Positions 1 to 9,424 of a DNA stretch of 24,507 nucleotides are shown piece by piece (positions within the stretch are counted from its first letter, which is position 1; every line of letters begins with the position of its first letter). The DNA is taken from NCBI GenBank assembly GCA_039029535.1, contig JBCCFW010000108.1:1-24507 (forward strand), written 5' to 3'. This stretch comes from JBCCFW01 sp039029535 (lineage in GTDB: Bacteria > Acidobacteriota > JBCCFW01). The notes under the pieces are model-generated. The model worked only from the letters and a program-made list of their open reading frames with translations, ran no database searches and had not been told where the DNA came from. The translations under genes were made by a program, and so were the position numbers.

Positions 1-1
1 C

Positions 2-2488
2 CTCCTCGCGCTCCTGCCCGACGACTCCCGCGCCGTCCAGGCCAACCTCGAGCTCAAGGAGTCCTTCGGCGCCGACGTGCTCGTCATCGTGATGGAGAGC
101 CGGACGAGCCCGGTCCTCAAGCACGTCGACCTGGTCGAGATCCTCGCCGAGCGCCTGGCCGACTGTGAGCTGGTCGACGACGTCGACGCTCGCTTCCACG
201 ACAAGATCCCGACCGACCTGCTGCTGCGCTTCCTGCCCGTCCTCCTCGACGACCAGGAGTTCGCCGAGCTCGAGACCCGCCTCGAGCCCGAGGCGATGAA
301 TCGGCAGCTCGCGATCGACCGTGCCCGACTCAAGGCGCCGATGGTCCCGCCGCTGCTCAAGAAGCTGCTGGTGCAGGACCCCCTCGCCCTCCTCGAGCTG
401 CTCCGGGCCCGGCTGCTCGCCAGCCGCGGCGGCTACACGCTCAACACCGCCTCGGGCTACTACGTCAGCAAGGACGACTCGACCCTGCTGATCTTCGTGA
501 CCCCGCAGCAGCCCTCGGATCACATCCCGTACTCCAAGGCCCTCATGGCGCAGATCGAGGAGATCCGCGACGCAGCCATGGCCGAGTACGCCGAGGAGCA
601 GGAGGTCCCCCTCGAGAAGCTGAAGGCCGAGCTCGGCTTCGGGATCACCGGCCAGCACGCCATCGCCGCCACCGAGACCACCGTCCTCCAGCGCGACTCG
701 GTCCACGCCGTCATCTGGTCGCTGGTCCTCGTGCTGCTGCTCTTCGGCATCACCTTCCGTCGTCTCGACTCCGTGTTCTTCGTCGGCGTCCCGCTCATCG
801 CCGCCATCCTCTGGACCCTCGGCTTCACCTGGCTCGTCGTCGGTCACCTCAACCTCGTGAGCACGAGCTTCGCGGCCATCGTGCTGGGGCTCGGCGTCGA
901 TCACGCGATCCATCTCTACAACCGCTTCCTCGATCATCGCGGCGCCGGCGAGGACCTCCAGTCCTGCCTGGAAGCCGCCGTCGGCGAGACGGGCGCCGGC
1001 ATCCTCATCGGAGCCATCACGACCTCGGGCGCCTTCTTCGCCCTGCTCCTCTACGACTTCCGCGGGCTGCGCGAGTTCGGCTTCATCGTCGGCTGCGGCG
1101 TGCTGCTGACGCTCGCCGCGATGCTCAGCATCCTCCCTGCCCTGCTCGCCTTCTCGGCGCGCTTCTCCACGAGCTTCCACTCCAAGGTGCTCATGCCCTT
1201 CGGCACCCGCGCCCTGGCCGCCTCGGTGGCGCGCAACCCGAAGCCGTACTTCATCGCGTCGGTCCTGGTGACCCTGGTGCTCGGCTTCGCCGCCCCGAAG
1301 GTGGGCTGGCAAGGCCGCGTCCTCAACAACGACTTCAGCGCCAACCCCGCGCTGCAGCTCCGCGAGAAGCTCCGCTCGCAATTCCAGTCGAGCCCCGACG
1401 TCGTCCGTCTCATCCTCAAGAGCGAGGACCTCGACGCCCTCGAGGACACCGGTCGCCTGGCCCACGACGCCTTCGAAGATCTCTCGACCCAGCGCGGCGC
1501 CGGGCTCGACTCGATCTTCTCCTACGTCCTCCCACGCTCCGAGCAGGAGGAGCGTCTCGCCGCCCTGGCCAAGCTGGACAGCGACCAGGTGCTCGCCAAC
1601 TTCCAGGCTTCGCTGGGCGAGAACGGCTTCCGACCCCGCGCGTTCCGACAGGCGGAGTCCAACCTGAAGGCCGCCCTGGAGCTGAAGGAGCCCCTGGGGC
1701 TGGCCACGCTCATCGAGCAGTCCGGCCAGAGCCCCTTCCTCGCACGCCACGTCAGCAGCGAGGGGGACGTCCACACCCTCGCCCTCACCTACTCGTCGGG
1801 CACGACCGGCTTCACCGCCGCCGACATCGACGAGATCGAAGCCCGGCTGACCGCGGCCGTACCCGGCTTCGGCAGCGCCGAGGCGGTCAACGGCGTCGAG
1901 AGCTTCCTGGCCGGTGGCAAGGTCCTCGGTCGCGAGCTGCGGCTGCGGATGAAGGAAGGCTACGCCCTGGTCACGGCGGTCGCCCTGCTGCTCGTGCTCG
2001 GCGTCCTCTCGCTGAGCTTCCGACGGATCGGCCGGGTCGGCCTGGCGCTGACGCCCCTCCTGCTCGGCGTGCTCTGGATGCTCGGCGTCATGGCCCTGAC
2101 CGGCATCGACATGAACGTCATCAACGTCCCCGTGACGGCGATGATCCTCGGCATCGGCATCGACGACGCGGTCCACGTGGTCCACGCCTTCTTCGGCAGC
2201 GCCAAGCGCAACCTCCACGTGACCTATCGCAGCACCGGCAAGGCCCTGGTCCTCACCACCCTGACGACCTCCGCCGGCTTCGGCTCCCTCGCCTTCGCCG
2301 GCCACCCGGGCCTGCGCTCGATGGGCTTGCTCGCGATTCTCGGCTGCACGAGCTGTCTCATCGCCAGCCTGACCACGCTCCCGTCGCTCATGGCCCTCTT
2401 CGCCGGCGGCCACCCCGGCTCCCCCGAGGACGCGGCCGACGCAGACGAGGACTCCCCCAGCACGCAGGACGACGGCGCGGTAGATTAG
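2..2488 (+). CDS. RND/MMPL-family exporter, 5' partial
   Basis: Inner-membrane transporter of the RND superfamily (MMPL/SSD-like), expected to use the proton gradient to export a lipid or other hydrophobic substrate. The frame is open to the first bases of the window and already reads like the first periplasmic domain of the family (LPDDSRAVQANLELKESFG), so the true start lies upstream; the GTG at 77 is internal. Two transmembrane blocks are visible: about 702-1150 (TM2-6) plus TM7 near 1247-1310, and about 1960-2400 (TM8-12). Each carries the RND TM4 signature, GLGVDHAIHLYNRF near 890 and GIGIDDAVHVVHAFF near 2150. Large periplasmic loops lie between (77-690 and 1310-1950). The C-tail is short and acidic. 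The stop is 4 nt before the next gene, so it is probably the first or second member of an operon with two lipoproteins. Substrate unknown; family call is firm. Confidence 0.9.
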   Translation, partial: LLALLPDDSRAVQANLELKESFGADVLVIVMESRTSPVLKHVDLVEILAERLADCELVDDVDARFHDKIPTDLLLRFLPVLLDDQEFAELETRLEPEAMNRQLAIDRARLKAPMVPPLLKKLLVQDPLALLELLRARLLASRGGYTLNTASGYYVSKDDSTLLIFVTPQQPSDHIPYSKALMAQIEEIRDAAMAEYAEEQEVPLEKLKAELGFGITGQHAIAATETTVLQRDSVHAVIWSLVLVLLLFGITFRRLDSVFFVGVPLIAAILWTLGFTWLVVGHLNLVSTSFAAIVLGLGVDHAIHLYNRFLDHRGAGEDLQSCLEAAVGETGAGILIGAITTSGAFFALLLYDFRGLREFGFIVGCGVLLTLAAMLSILPALLAFSARFSTSFHSKVLMPFGTRALAASVARNPKPYFIASVLVTLVLGFAAPKVGWQGRVLNNDFSANPALQLREKLRSQFQSSPDVVRLILKSEDLDALEDTGRLAHDAFEDLSTQRGAGLDSIFSYVLPRSEQEERLAALAKLDSDQVLANFQASLGENGFRPRAFRQAESNLKAALELKEPLGLATLIEQSGQSPFLARHVSSEGDVHTLALTYSSGTTGFTAADIDEIEARLTAAVPGFGSAEAVNGVESFLAGGKVLGRELRLRMKEGYALVTAVALLLVLGVLSLSFRRIGRVGLALTPLLLGVLWMLGVMALTGIDMNVINVPVTAMILGIGIDDAVHVVHAFFGSAKRNLHVTYRSTGKALVLTTLTTSAGFGSLAFAGHPGLRSMGLLAILGCTSCLIASLTTLPSLMALFAGGHPGSPEDAADADEDSPSTQDDGAVD

Positions 2489-2492
2489 CGCC

Positions 2493-3890
2493 ATGCGCAA
2501 TCCAGCTCCGCGTCCGGTCTGCCGGCCAAGCCTCGTCTTGCCGGCTCTCCTCGGGCTCGCCCTCGTGGCCTGTCAGCCCCCGCCCGAGGTCGTCCGACCG
2601 GATCCCACCCAGGAGCTCTCGCAGCGTCTCCGGGCCCTGGTGGACGAGCGCATCGCCGCCGTCGAGAGCTCCCCTCGCGACGGTGAGCGTCGGGGTCGCC
2701 TCGGCCTGACCTACCTCGCCAACCACCTCGAGCAGCAGGCGCACGACTCCTTCGTCCAGGCCGAGCTGCTCGACTCCGACGAGGCCCTCTGGACCTACTA
2801 CCGCGCCCAGTGCCTGGCCGAGCTCGGACGGTTGGAAGAGGCCCGCACGGCTCTCATCGACACCACGCGACGGCTGCCCACCAGCTCGGCCAGCCACCTC
2901 CACCTCGGTTACGTCGAGCTGGACCTGGGCAACTTCGAGGCGGCTCAGGCCGCGTTCGTCGAGGCCGCCCGGCTCCAGCCCGAGCGACCCGAGCCCCTCG
3001 TCGGCCAGGCCGCCACGCTCGTCGAGCGCGATCGCTTCGACGACGCCGAGACCCTGGTCCGTCGCGCCTTGCTCATGGACAGCGAGTACGCCGAGGCCCA
3101 TCACCACCTGGGCCAGGTCCTGCGCGCCCAGGGGAAGCTCCAGGACGCGCTGCCCCACCTCCGTCGAGGTGAGGACGCCGACCGACGTCAGTTCTCCACG
3201 CCCTGGACCCCCGTGCTGGACAGCGACGCCATCGGCACGAGCGACCTCGTGCATCGGGCCGGACGACTGCTCGAGTCGAACCCGGCCGAGGCGCGCCGGC
3301 TGCTCGAGGAAGTCGCCGCTCGCGAGCCCGACGACAACCAGATCCTGTTCGACCTCGCCCTGGCTCAGGAGCAGGTCGGCGACCGCGTCACCGCGCTCGA
3401 GACCCTCGAGCGGCTCCGACGGCGTGACCCCGACTTCCAGATGATCAACACGGTCATGGCCGACTTCCACCTGCGCGACGGTCGTCACGCCGAGGCCCTG
3501 AGCCTGGCCCGTCGCGGGGTGCGCAGCGCCCCCCGCGACTCCCGCGCGCGCTACGTGCTCGGTCTCGTGCTCGTCCGGCTCGGTCGGATGGCGGAGGCCC
3601 GTGGGGAGTTCGAGCAGGCCGTGGAGGTCGGCAGCACCGACATCCGCCATCGCATCGCCCTCGCGGAGACCTGCGCCCAGCTCGGCGACGCCCCGGGCGC
3701 CATCGAGCACTTCCGGACGGCGGTCAAGCAAGAGCCCACCTTCCTGCCCGGACGTCTCAACCTCGTGCGTCTCCTCGGCAACGCCGGTCGGACCAACGAG
3801 GCCCTCGCTCATCTCGAAGAGGCGCGGAGGATGGCTCCGAACCACCCGGCCGTGCAGGAGCTCACGGCCTACTTCGCGGCGAACCGCTGA
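2493..3890 (+). CDS. TPR-repeat lipoprotein
   Basis: Predicted envelope lipoprotein of 465 residues. The N-terminus has a basic and hydrophobic signal ending in the lipobox LVAC, with the lipidated cysteine at residue 27. The rest is almost entirely tetratricopeptide repeats, seen as recurring A-x-x-x-[YF/L]-x-x-A-L blocks with Pro turns (for example GNFEAAQAAFVEAARLQPE, and GRTNEALAHLEEARRMAPNH at the end), giving a protein-binding superhelix. The ATG at 2493 follows the transporter stop by 4 nt, and its own stop overlaps the next start as TGATG, so the three genes are very likely co-transcribed and coupled. TPR proteins next to CRTAC1/UnbV-type FG-GAP proteins recur in planctomycete, acidobacterial and verrucomicrobial genomes; the joint role is not established. 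I infer an assembly or scaffold role for the exporter or the lipoprotein downstream. Confidence 0.88.
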   Translation: MRNPAPRPVCRPSLVLPALLGLALVACQPPPEVVRPDPTQELSQRLRALVDERIAAVESSPRDGERRGRLGLTYLANHLEQQAHDSFVQAELLDSDEALWTYYRAQCLAELGRLEEARTALIDTTRRLPTSSASHLHLGYVELDLGNFEAAQAAFVEAARLQPERPEPLVGQAATLVERDRFDDAETLVRRALLMDSEYAEAHHHLGQVLRAQGKLQDALPHLRRGEDADRRQFSTPWTPVLDSDAIGTSDLVHRAGRLLESNPAEARRLLEEVAAREPDDNQILFDLALAQEQVGDRVTALETLERLRRRDPDFQMINTVMADFHLRDGRHAEALSLARRGVRSAPRDSRARYVLGLVLVRLGRMAEARGEFEQAVEVGSTDIRHRIALAETCAQLGDAPGAIEHFRTAVKQEPTFLPGRLNLVRLLGNAGRTNEALAHLEEARRMAPNHPAVQELTAYFAANR

Positions 3891-5638
3891 TGTCGTCCCA
3901 GCCCGTCGCAACCCGCTGGCTCCTCGCCGGCTGTGCGCTGCTGCTCCTGGCCGGCTGCAACGGTGGCTCGTCCCCTCCTGGCAATGGCGGCGCGACGGGT
4001 GGTGACGGCTCCGGCGGCTCGACCGGGACCGGCAGCTCGAGCAGCGGCTCGGGCGGAAGCGGCGGGGGCACGCCCTGGTTCGAGGACGCGACCGCGGCGA
4101 GCGGGCTCGACTTTCAGCACGTGTACGGGACCGAGACGCGCTACTGGTTCCCCGAGCTCACCGGTCCCGGCGCCGGCCTGTTCGACGCCGACGGCGACGG
4201 CGATCTCGACGCTTACCTGCTTCAGTCCGGTGACTTGAGCGGACCGAGCGCGCAGGGAGCCAACGTCTACTTCGAGAACCTCGGTGACGGGAGCTACGTC
4301 GACGGGACCGCCCGTGCCGGCCTGGGCGATCGCGGCTACGGCCAGGGCTGCTCGGTGGCCGACGCCGACGGCGATGGTGACCTCGACGTCCACGTGACCA
4401 ACGTCGGGCCCAACGTGCTCTACCGCAACGAGGGCAACGGTCGCTTCACCGACGTGTCGGAGAGCGCGCGAGTCCAGGACCCGGGCTGGAGCCTCGGCTC
4501 GGCCTTCCTCGACCATGACGCCGACGGCGACCTCGACCTCTTCGTGACGAACTACCTGGTTTGGTCGATCGAGACCGACATCAAGTGCAGCAACCCCCAG
4601 GGCAACCGGGACTACTGCGGGCCCAAGAGCTACCAGACGGTCGCCCCCGACACCCTCTACCGCAACGACGGCGAGCTGCGCTTCACCGACGTCAGCTCCG
4701 AGGCGGGTCTCCGCAAGGCCTTTGGCACGGGCATGGGCATCGCCTGCGCGGACTTCGATGAGGACGGTCGTCTCGACGTCTACGTCGCCAACGACGGACG
4801 CAGCAACCAGCTCTGGATGAACCGCGGCGGCCAGTTCGAGGACGAGGCCCTCCTCCGCGGCTGTGCCTTGAACTCCCAGGGTCAGGCCGAGGCGAGCATG
4901 GGCGTCGTCGCCGGCGACCTCGACACCGACGGCGACCTCGACCTCTTCATGACACACCTCCGCGGCGAGACCAACACGGTCTACCTCAACAACCGCGGCA
5001 GCTTCCGCGACCGCAGCGGACGCTCGAAGCTCGGCAAGAGCAGTCTCGCCTTCACCGGCTTCGGCGTCGCCCTGGTCGACTTCGATCAGGACGGAAACCA
5101 GGACCTCTACATCACCAACGGTCGGGTCATGGACAAGCTCCCTCGCTACAGCGAGGAGAACGTCTACGCCGAGCCCGACCTCCTCTACCGTGGCCAAGGC
5201 GGAGGCAGCTTCGTCGAACAGGGGCCCCGCGGCGGCACGGCCGAGGAGCGTCTCGACAGCGGTCGAGGCGTGGCCGCCGGTGACGTGGACGGTGACGGCG
5301 ACATCGACCTGCTCGTCTCGAACTGGGGCGGCCCTGCCCGACTGCTGAAGAACGTCGCCGCCTCGGGTCACTGGCTGCGAGTGGATCCCCGACGTCGGGA
5401 CGGCAACCAGGCCCTGGGTGCCGTCGTCACGCTCCAGCTCGGCGACCGCTCGGTCAGCCAGCTCGTGCAGGGCTCGCTGTCGTACTGCAGCGCCAGCGAT
5501 CCCCGCGCGCACTTCGGTCTCGGCGCGACGACGAAGGTCGACTCCATCACGGTGGCCTGGCCTGGGGGCGCGAAGGAGGCCTTTCCCGGCAGCGAGGTCG
5601 ACCGAACGCTGGTCCTCACCGAGGGCGGCGGCGCCTGA
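3890..5638 (+). CDS. FG-GAP/VCBS repeat lipoprotein with ASPIC/UnbV domain (CRTAC1-like)
   Basis: Predicted lipoprotein of 582 residues. The signal ends in the lipobox LAGC (Cys 23), followed by a Gly/Ser-rich linker to about residue 62 (nt 3960-4075). The body is a probable beta-propeller with at least seven calcium-binding loops of the form DxDxDGxxD (for example DADGDGDLDAYLLQ, DADGDGDLDVHVTN, DHDADGDLDLFVTN, DFDEDGRLDVYVAN, DLDTDGDLDLFMTH, DFDQDGNQDLYITN, DVDGDGDIDLLVSN), each followed by an aromatic or Asn turn. The last ~85 residues match the ASPIC/UnbV domain that ends this family (LGAVVTLQLGDRS, then HFGLGATTKVDSITVAWPGG). The start ATG overlaps the preceding TPR gene's stop (TGATG). 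A calcium-stabilised adhesive or ligand-binding surface protein is the likely class; the ligand is unknown. It ends 17 bp from a convergent gene. Confidence 0.9.
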   Translation: MSSQPVATRWLLAGCALLLLAGCNGGSSPPGNGGATGGDGSGGSTGTGSSSSGSGGSGGGTPWFEDATAASGLDFQHVYGTETRYWFPELTGPGAGLFDADGDGDLDAYLLQSGDLSGPSAQGANVYFENLGDGSYVDGTARAGLGDRGYGQGCSVADADGDGDLDVHVTNVGPNVLYRNEGNGRFTDVSESARVQDPGWSLGSAFLDHDADGDLDLFVTNYLVWSIETDIKCSNPQGNRDYCGPKSYQTVAPDTLYRNDGELRFTDVSSEAGLRKAFGTGMGIACADFDEDGRLDVYVANDGRSNQLWMNRGGQFEDEALLRGCALNSQGQAEASMGVVAGDLDTDGDLDLFMTHLRGETNTVYLNNRGSFRDRSGRSKLGKSSLAFTGFGVALVDFDQDGNQDLYITNGRVMDKLPRYSEENVYAEPDLLYRGQGGGSFVEQGPRGGTAEERLDSGRGVAAGDVDGDGDIDLLVSNWGGPARLLKNVAASGHWLRVDPRRRDGNQALGAVVTLQLGDRSVSQLVQGSLSYCSASDPRAHFGLGATTKVDSITVAWPGGAKEAFPGSEVDRTLVLTEGGGA

Positions 5639-5655
5639 GGCCCGGACTCGCCTGG

Positions 5656-8600
5656 CTAGGGGCAGTCGACGGCGGGACGGCGGACACCGGCAGAGTCGGT
5701 GCCGTAGCCGTCGGGGGCGACACCACACGCGTTGCGGGCGGCGACCAGGTAGTAGTGGCCAGGTGAGCTCGTCGAGGGATCGACGAACGCGGTCGATGGC
5801 GCGACCAGCCAACACTCGTGGTCGTAGGGCATGGCGCGACTGGCCAGGCCGCCCAAGGCGAGCGTCCCCCTCAACACGACGTACTCGGTCGCGTCGACCA
5901 CCGGCGCCCAGCCGAAGCTCGAACCCGCTGATGCTCGCAGGGTCGTCCCCGGTCCGTTGGCCGGCGGCATGACCACGGTCGTGCCGCACTCGCAGGCGTC
6001 CCCCACTCCGTTGCCGTCGGCGTCTTCCTGACCCGGGTTGGCGACGGTCGGGCAGTTGTCGACGTCGGCACAGGCACCGTCACCGTCCGCGTCGTCCAGG
6101 GGATCGGCCGGGCAGGGATCGCAGGCGTCACCCCGACCGTCGGCGTCACCGTCGTCCTGACGAGGGTTCGGAACGCGGGGACAGTTGTCACAGGCGTCAC
6201 CGGAGCCGTCGCCATCGGCATCGTCTTGGAGCGGGTTGGCGACTTCCGAGCAGTTGTCGCAAGCATCGCCGAGTCCGTCGCCATCACCGTCCGCCTGGTC
6301 GGAGTTGTCCACGGCCGGGCAGTTGTCGCAGGCCGTGCCAACACCGTCGCCATCGTCGTCGGCCTGATCGGCATTGGTCAGCCCTGGACAGTTGTCACAT
6401 ACCTCACCCACGCCGTCGCCATCATTGTCGGCCTGGTCGGCGTTGGCCACCCGCGTGCAGTTGTCGCAGGCATCTCCGATGCCGTCACCGTCGCTGTCGG
6501 GACCGCAAGGGTCGACGACGGCGAAGGTCGCTCGGTCGTCGGTCAGGACGGCGCCGCAGTCGAGCACCCAACGCAAGGTGATGGAGTAATCGGGCGCCGG
6601 CAGCGGGAAGCCCACCGAGAGCACGGCGACCTGACTCTCGAAGCTGGCTCCGGCCGCCAACGCGGGCAGCTCGCGACGGGTGGTGAGCTCGGCTCCCGTG
6701 TAGGGCGCGAAGCTGCCGTCGGAGAGCAGGATCTCGTCGCCGGCTGGCGTGAGCACGACGACCTCGAGCACGCTCGGCGCCAGGCTGCGCTCGTCGCGGC
6801 TCTCGACACGGGCCCGCACGAGAAGGTCGTCTCCGCTCAAGTCGACGCTGGGCTCGAGGCTGCCGAGCTCGAGCACGCCCGCACGACGCCCGACCTCCAC
6901 GACGTGCTCGGCGAGCTCGCTCTCGATGGCCGGACAGTTGCCGGCCGCGTCGTAGGGCGCGGGACAGTGGAAGAGGTTCAGCGTCCAGTCGCCCGTGGCC
7001 GCTTCCGGCGGCAGCTCGAAGGACGCGAAGGCTCGACCGTCGAGGTCGGAGGTGAGGATCGCGTTGAAGGCGCGTCCGCCCACGGGATCCGACCAGCGGA
7101 GCCGGTGGGTGGCCACGTCGCGAGCCCCCAAGCCGAAGACCCCGACGTGCACGGTGTCGCAGGGAGAGAACTGGTCGGTCGCGAAGGCGAACAGCGGATC
7201 GCGGTAGGTGACGACCTGCCCGACGACGGTCTCGTCGAGCGCTGCGGCGAGCCCGCCTCCCACCATGTCGCTGATGGCGAAGAGGTTCGTGGTGTCGACC
7301 GTGCCAAGAGGAGCGCCCTCGACCCGCAGGCCGAGCACGAAGCAGAAGGTGCCCCCGAAGGGCTCGAAGCTCGTCGTGGTGCCGCCGAAGGGCACGCCGT
7401 CGACGGGCGAGCCGTCACAGTCGGGATCGGTGGCGTAGCCCTCGGCGAAGCCCACGCTCGACACGTGGGTCATTCGCACCGTGTCCGGCTCCGCCGCGTT
7501 GTTGGTCAACACGTGCGGGAACAGCACGAACGTGTCGGGTCCGGCCCGTCGCTCCCGACCGTCGACCTGCTCGTAGCTCGGTCGCAGCGTGAGGACCTCC
7601 TCGACGGTGGTCGTGTCGACGACGGTGACGACCTGGCTGGAGTCCCGCGCCGAGGTGAAGGTCAGGGTGGTCTCGTCGACGACGCCGGGCGGCGTGCCGA
7701 GCGGGGTCTGGATCTCGGCGACCAGGCAACGCAGCTCACCCGCCGCCAGGTCGATCGTCCCGCCCACCAGCGTGTCGGAGATCCCGTCGCAGCCGTCGTC
7801 GAGGAACAGGGCCACCGGCCAGCCCTCGCTCGAGACGATGGCCACCGCGACCGCGTCATCGGTGGCGCTGGCATTCTCGATCACGTGCTTCCGCGGCGCG
7901 AGGATGCCGGAGGAGCTGGTGACGTCGCGATCGGGCCAGGCACCGAGAGAGCCAACCTGAGTCGTGGCCGTGGCCAGCAGCAACACCTCGTCGTTCAGGC
8001 TGCGGGCTCGCAGTCGAGTGAGCTCGACCAGCGGCGCCATCGCATCGGCGGGGACGACCACCTCCACGAGAAGCTCGGCCCGCCCGCCTGCAGCATCGGC
8101 CCGCGCACCGTCCAGCCAGCCGGCCTCCGGACGGCCGTTGCCGTCACTGTCGCTCCCGGCTTCGAGCAGGTCACCGGGATCGTCGAAGTCGCCGTCACCG
8201 GTCGTGTCGCGTCCGAGCAGGACGTCCGGCGGCGTGATCGCACCGTCGCCGTCGACGTCGAGATACACGCTCACCGAGTAACCGTTGGACGAGGTGACCC
8301 ACAGGTCGTGGATGTCGTCGAGGTTGCCGCAGGTCTCCAGCACGAAGGGATGAACGACGGCCGTGCCCGGCGCTGCCGCCGTCTCGCGATCGGGACCCAG
8401 CGTGGACCAGGTGTAGCCGGTCGACGCCCCACCCCCGTCGGCCGCGCCCAGGTTGTCCCAGCGATCGACGGCCGTGTACGTGTCGTTGCTCGGCCAACGC
8501 GTGGTCGCGGTCGACGCGTGGAAGGCGAAGGGCTGCCCGGGCTCCATGGCGAGGTCGGCCCAGGGCACCGCCCACTCCATGCTCCGACCGTCGGCGGCGA

Positions 8601-9267
8601 CGCACTGGTTGCGCATGCACGGCGAGGTCATCCTGACCTCGTCGTAGTCGTCGCTGGCCACGCCGGGGAAGTAGCCGTCACCGCAGGGGTCGTTGCCGTC
8701 GGGGCCGCAGCTCCTGTCGGAGAAGCTCACCAGGCTCGCGCCACGGGGTGGCAGCAAGCTGTAGATGCGTGCCTCGAGCTCGTCTTCCCAGGGAGCGGCC
8801 GCCTGCCGCGGTCGCACCCGCAGCTCGAGGATCAGGTCGCGCTCCTCGAACGGGGCCCCAGGCCCGGCGTCGAGAAGCTGCTCGTCGTCCCGGTCGATCC
8901 AGAGGTGGTAGTACCGCCACTGGTCTTGCGTCGTGTTGCGACCGTGAATGTCGAAGCGGACGAAGAGATGCGTCCGGTCCCAGGTGTAGGCCACCCGACG
9001 AAGATCGAGCGGGTCGCCGCCCGGGCAGTCGCGGTCACCGGCGCTGCCGCAGGGGGCGAGGCTCCCGATGGCGTCGAGGACGACGTTGGCCGGGTTCATG
9101 AGAACCAGGGTCCAGTCGTCGAAGCGACCGTCGACGTCGATGGTGGTGAGAGTCGGGCCGCCGGCCCCTTGCGCCGGAGATGCCAGGAAGACGAGCACCG
9201 CGACGATCCACGCCCCGCCCCACGACCCTCGGCGGCCGCCGGGTGCGGACGTCGCGGCGTGGGACAT
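5656..9267 (-). CDS. Secreted multidomain protein: CBM9-like N-terminus, thrombospondin type 3 repeats, FnIII-like C-terminus
   Basis: Start chosen at the ATG at 9267 (1203 residues): it has an AGGAGA ribosome site about 9 nt upstream and opens a clear Sec signal peptide ending AQG-A. The open frame continues upstream to 9765, but that part is antisense to pyrC. Mature N-terminus: a DGRFDDW segment followed by YTWDRTHLFVRFDIHG resembles CBM9/DOMON-like carbohydrate-binding domains. The middle ~700 residues are beta-rich with paired Cys and repeated motifs around DPDCDG/DDGCDG; I do not recognise named domains there. Eight TSP3-type calcium repeats (D-x-DGDG-x-G-x-x-CDNC) occupy 5986-6508. The C-terminus (GWAPVVDATEYVVLRG ... 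GHYYLVAARNACG) looks like a fibronectin-III-type tail seen at the ends of secreted proteins in acidobacteria and relatives. No sorting signal or membrane anchor seen at the C-terminus. Probably extracellular or surface-bound. Confidence 0.85.
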   Translation of the reverse strand: MSHAATSAPGGRRGSWGGAWIVAVLVFLASPAQGAGGPTLTTIDVDGRFDDWTLVLMNPANVVLDAIGSLAPCGSAGDRDCPGGDPLDLRRVAYTWDRTHLFVRFDIHGRNTTQDQWRYYHLWIDRDDEQLLDAGPGAPFEERDLILELRVRPRQAAAPWEDELEARIYSLLPPRGASLVSFSDRSCGPDGNDPCGDGYFPGVASDDYDEVRMTSPCMRNQCVAADGRSMEWAVPWADLAMEPGQPFAFHASTATTRWPSNDTYTAVDRWDNLGAADGGGASTGYTWSTLGPDRETAAAPGTAVVHPFVLETCGNLDDIHDLWVTSSNGYSVSVYLDVDGDGAITPPDVLLGRDTTGDGDFDDPGDLLEAGSDSDGNGRPEAGWLDGARADAAGGRAELLVEVVVPADAMAPLVELTRLRARSLNDEVLLLATATTQVGSLGAWPDRDVTSSSGILAPRKHVIENASATDDAVAVAIVSSEGWPVALFLDDGCDGISDTLVGGTIDLAAGELRCLVAEIQTPLGTPPGVVDETTLTFTSARDSSQVVTVVDTTTVEEVLTLRPSYEQVDGRERRAGPDTFVLFPHVLTNNAAEPDTVRMTHVSSVGFAEGYATDPDCDGSPVDGVPFGGTTTSFEPFGGTFCFVLGLRVEGAPLGTVDTTNLFAISDMVGGGLAAALDETVVGQVVTYRDPLFAFATDQFSPCDTVHVGVFGLGARDVATHRLRWSDPVGGRAFNAILTSDLDGRAFASFELPPEAATGDWTLNLFHCPAPYDAAGNCPAIESELAEHVVEVGRRAGVLELGSLEPSVDLSGDDLLVRARVESRDERSLAPSVLEVVVLTPAGDEILLSDGSFAPYTGAELTTRRELPALAAGASFESQVAVLSVGFPLPAPDYSITLRWVLDCGAVLTDDRATFAVVDPCGPDSDGDGIGDACDNCTRVANADQADNDGDGVGEVCDNCPGLTNADQADDDGDGVGTACDNCPAVDNSDQADGDGDGLGDACDNCSEVANPLQDDADGDGSGDACDNCPRVPNPRQDDGDADGRGDACDPCPADPLDDADGDGACADVDNCPTVANPGQEDADGNGVGDACECGTTVVMPPANGPGTTLRASAGSSFGWAPVVDATEYVVLRGTLALGGLASRAMPYDHECWLVAPSTAFVDPSTSSPGHYYLVAARNACGVAPDGYGTDSAGVRRPAVDCP
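5986..6508 (-). repeat. Array of eight thrombospondin type 3 repeats
   Basis: Tandem coding repeat of about 65-70 bp within the secreted protein. Units run D[SND]DGDG[IVL]G[DET][AV]CDNC[TPS]xxxNxxQ[AD], with Asp-rich calcium sites and a conserved CDNC. The last three units are degenerate (CDPC, DVDNC and a final CECG). On the plus strand the repeats show as recurring cagttgtc[ga]ca and ccgtcgccatc strings. Units are diverged at third positions, so this is an old array rather than a fresh expansion. Confidence 0.85.
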
Positions 9268-9424
9268 CGGCGGGTTCTCCTGAACGTGGAGCCGTGCCGT
9301 CGAGACGGCGGCGGCCGGGCTCGGCTCGAGGGCCGGTGAAGGGAGAGACACCGAGGAGAACGTGGGCCACCCCCGGCCTGAGGGCAACCGGCACGAAATC
9401 ATCCGGTGCAAGTGGCAAGAATTA

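Noticed and set aside
2388..3911. Minus-strand open frame of about 507 codons opposite the TPR lipoprotein
   Set aside because: Antisense to a well-supported lipoprotein; no motif.
3869..5989. Minus-strand open frame of about 706 codons opposite the FG-GAP lipoprotein
   Set aside because: Val/Glu/Ala repeats are the reverse reading of the DxDGD propeller loops; no start site or domain supports it.
5986..6508. CRISPR-like repeat array
   Set aside because: Regular ~66-bp periodicity is due to tandem calcium-binding protein repeats in frame; units are diverged and there are no spacers.
6226..9339. Plus-strand open frame of about 1037 codons opposite the surface protein
   Set aside because: Composition is His/Gly/Arg/Val-rich without motifs, and it is the mirror of a protein with a signal peptide and recognisable repeats. 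Long antisense frames are expected at this GC.
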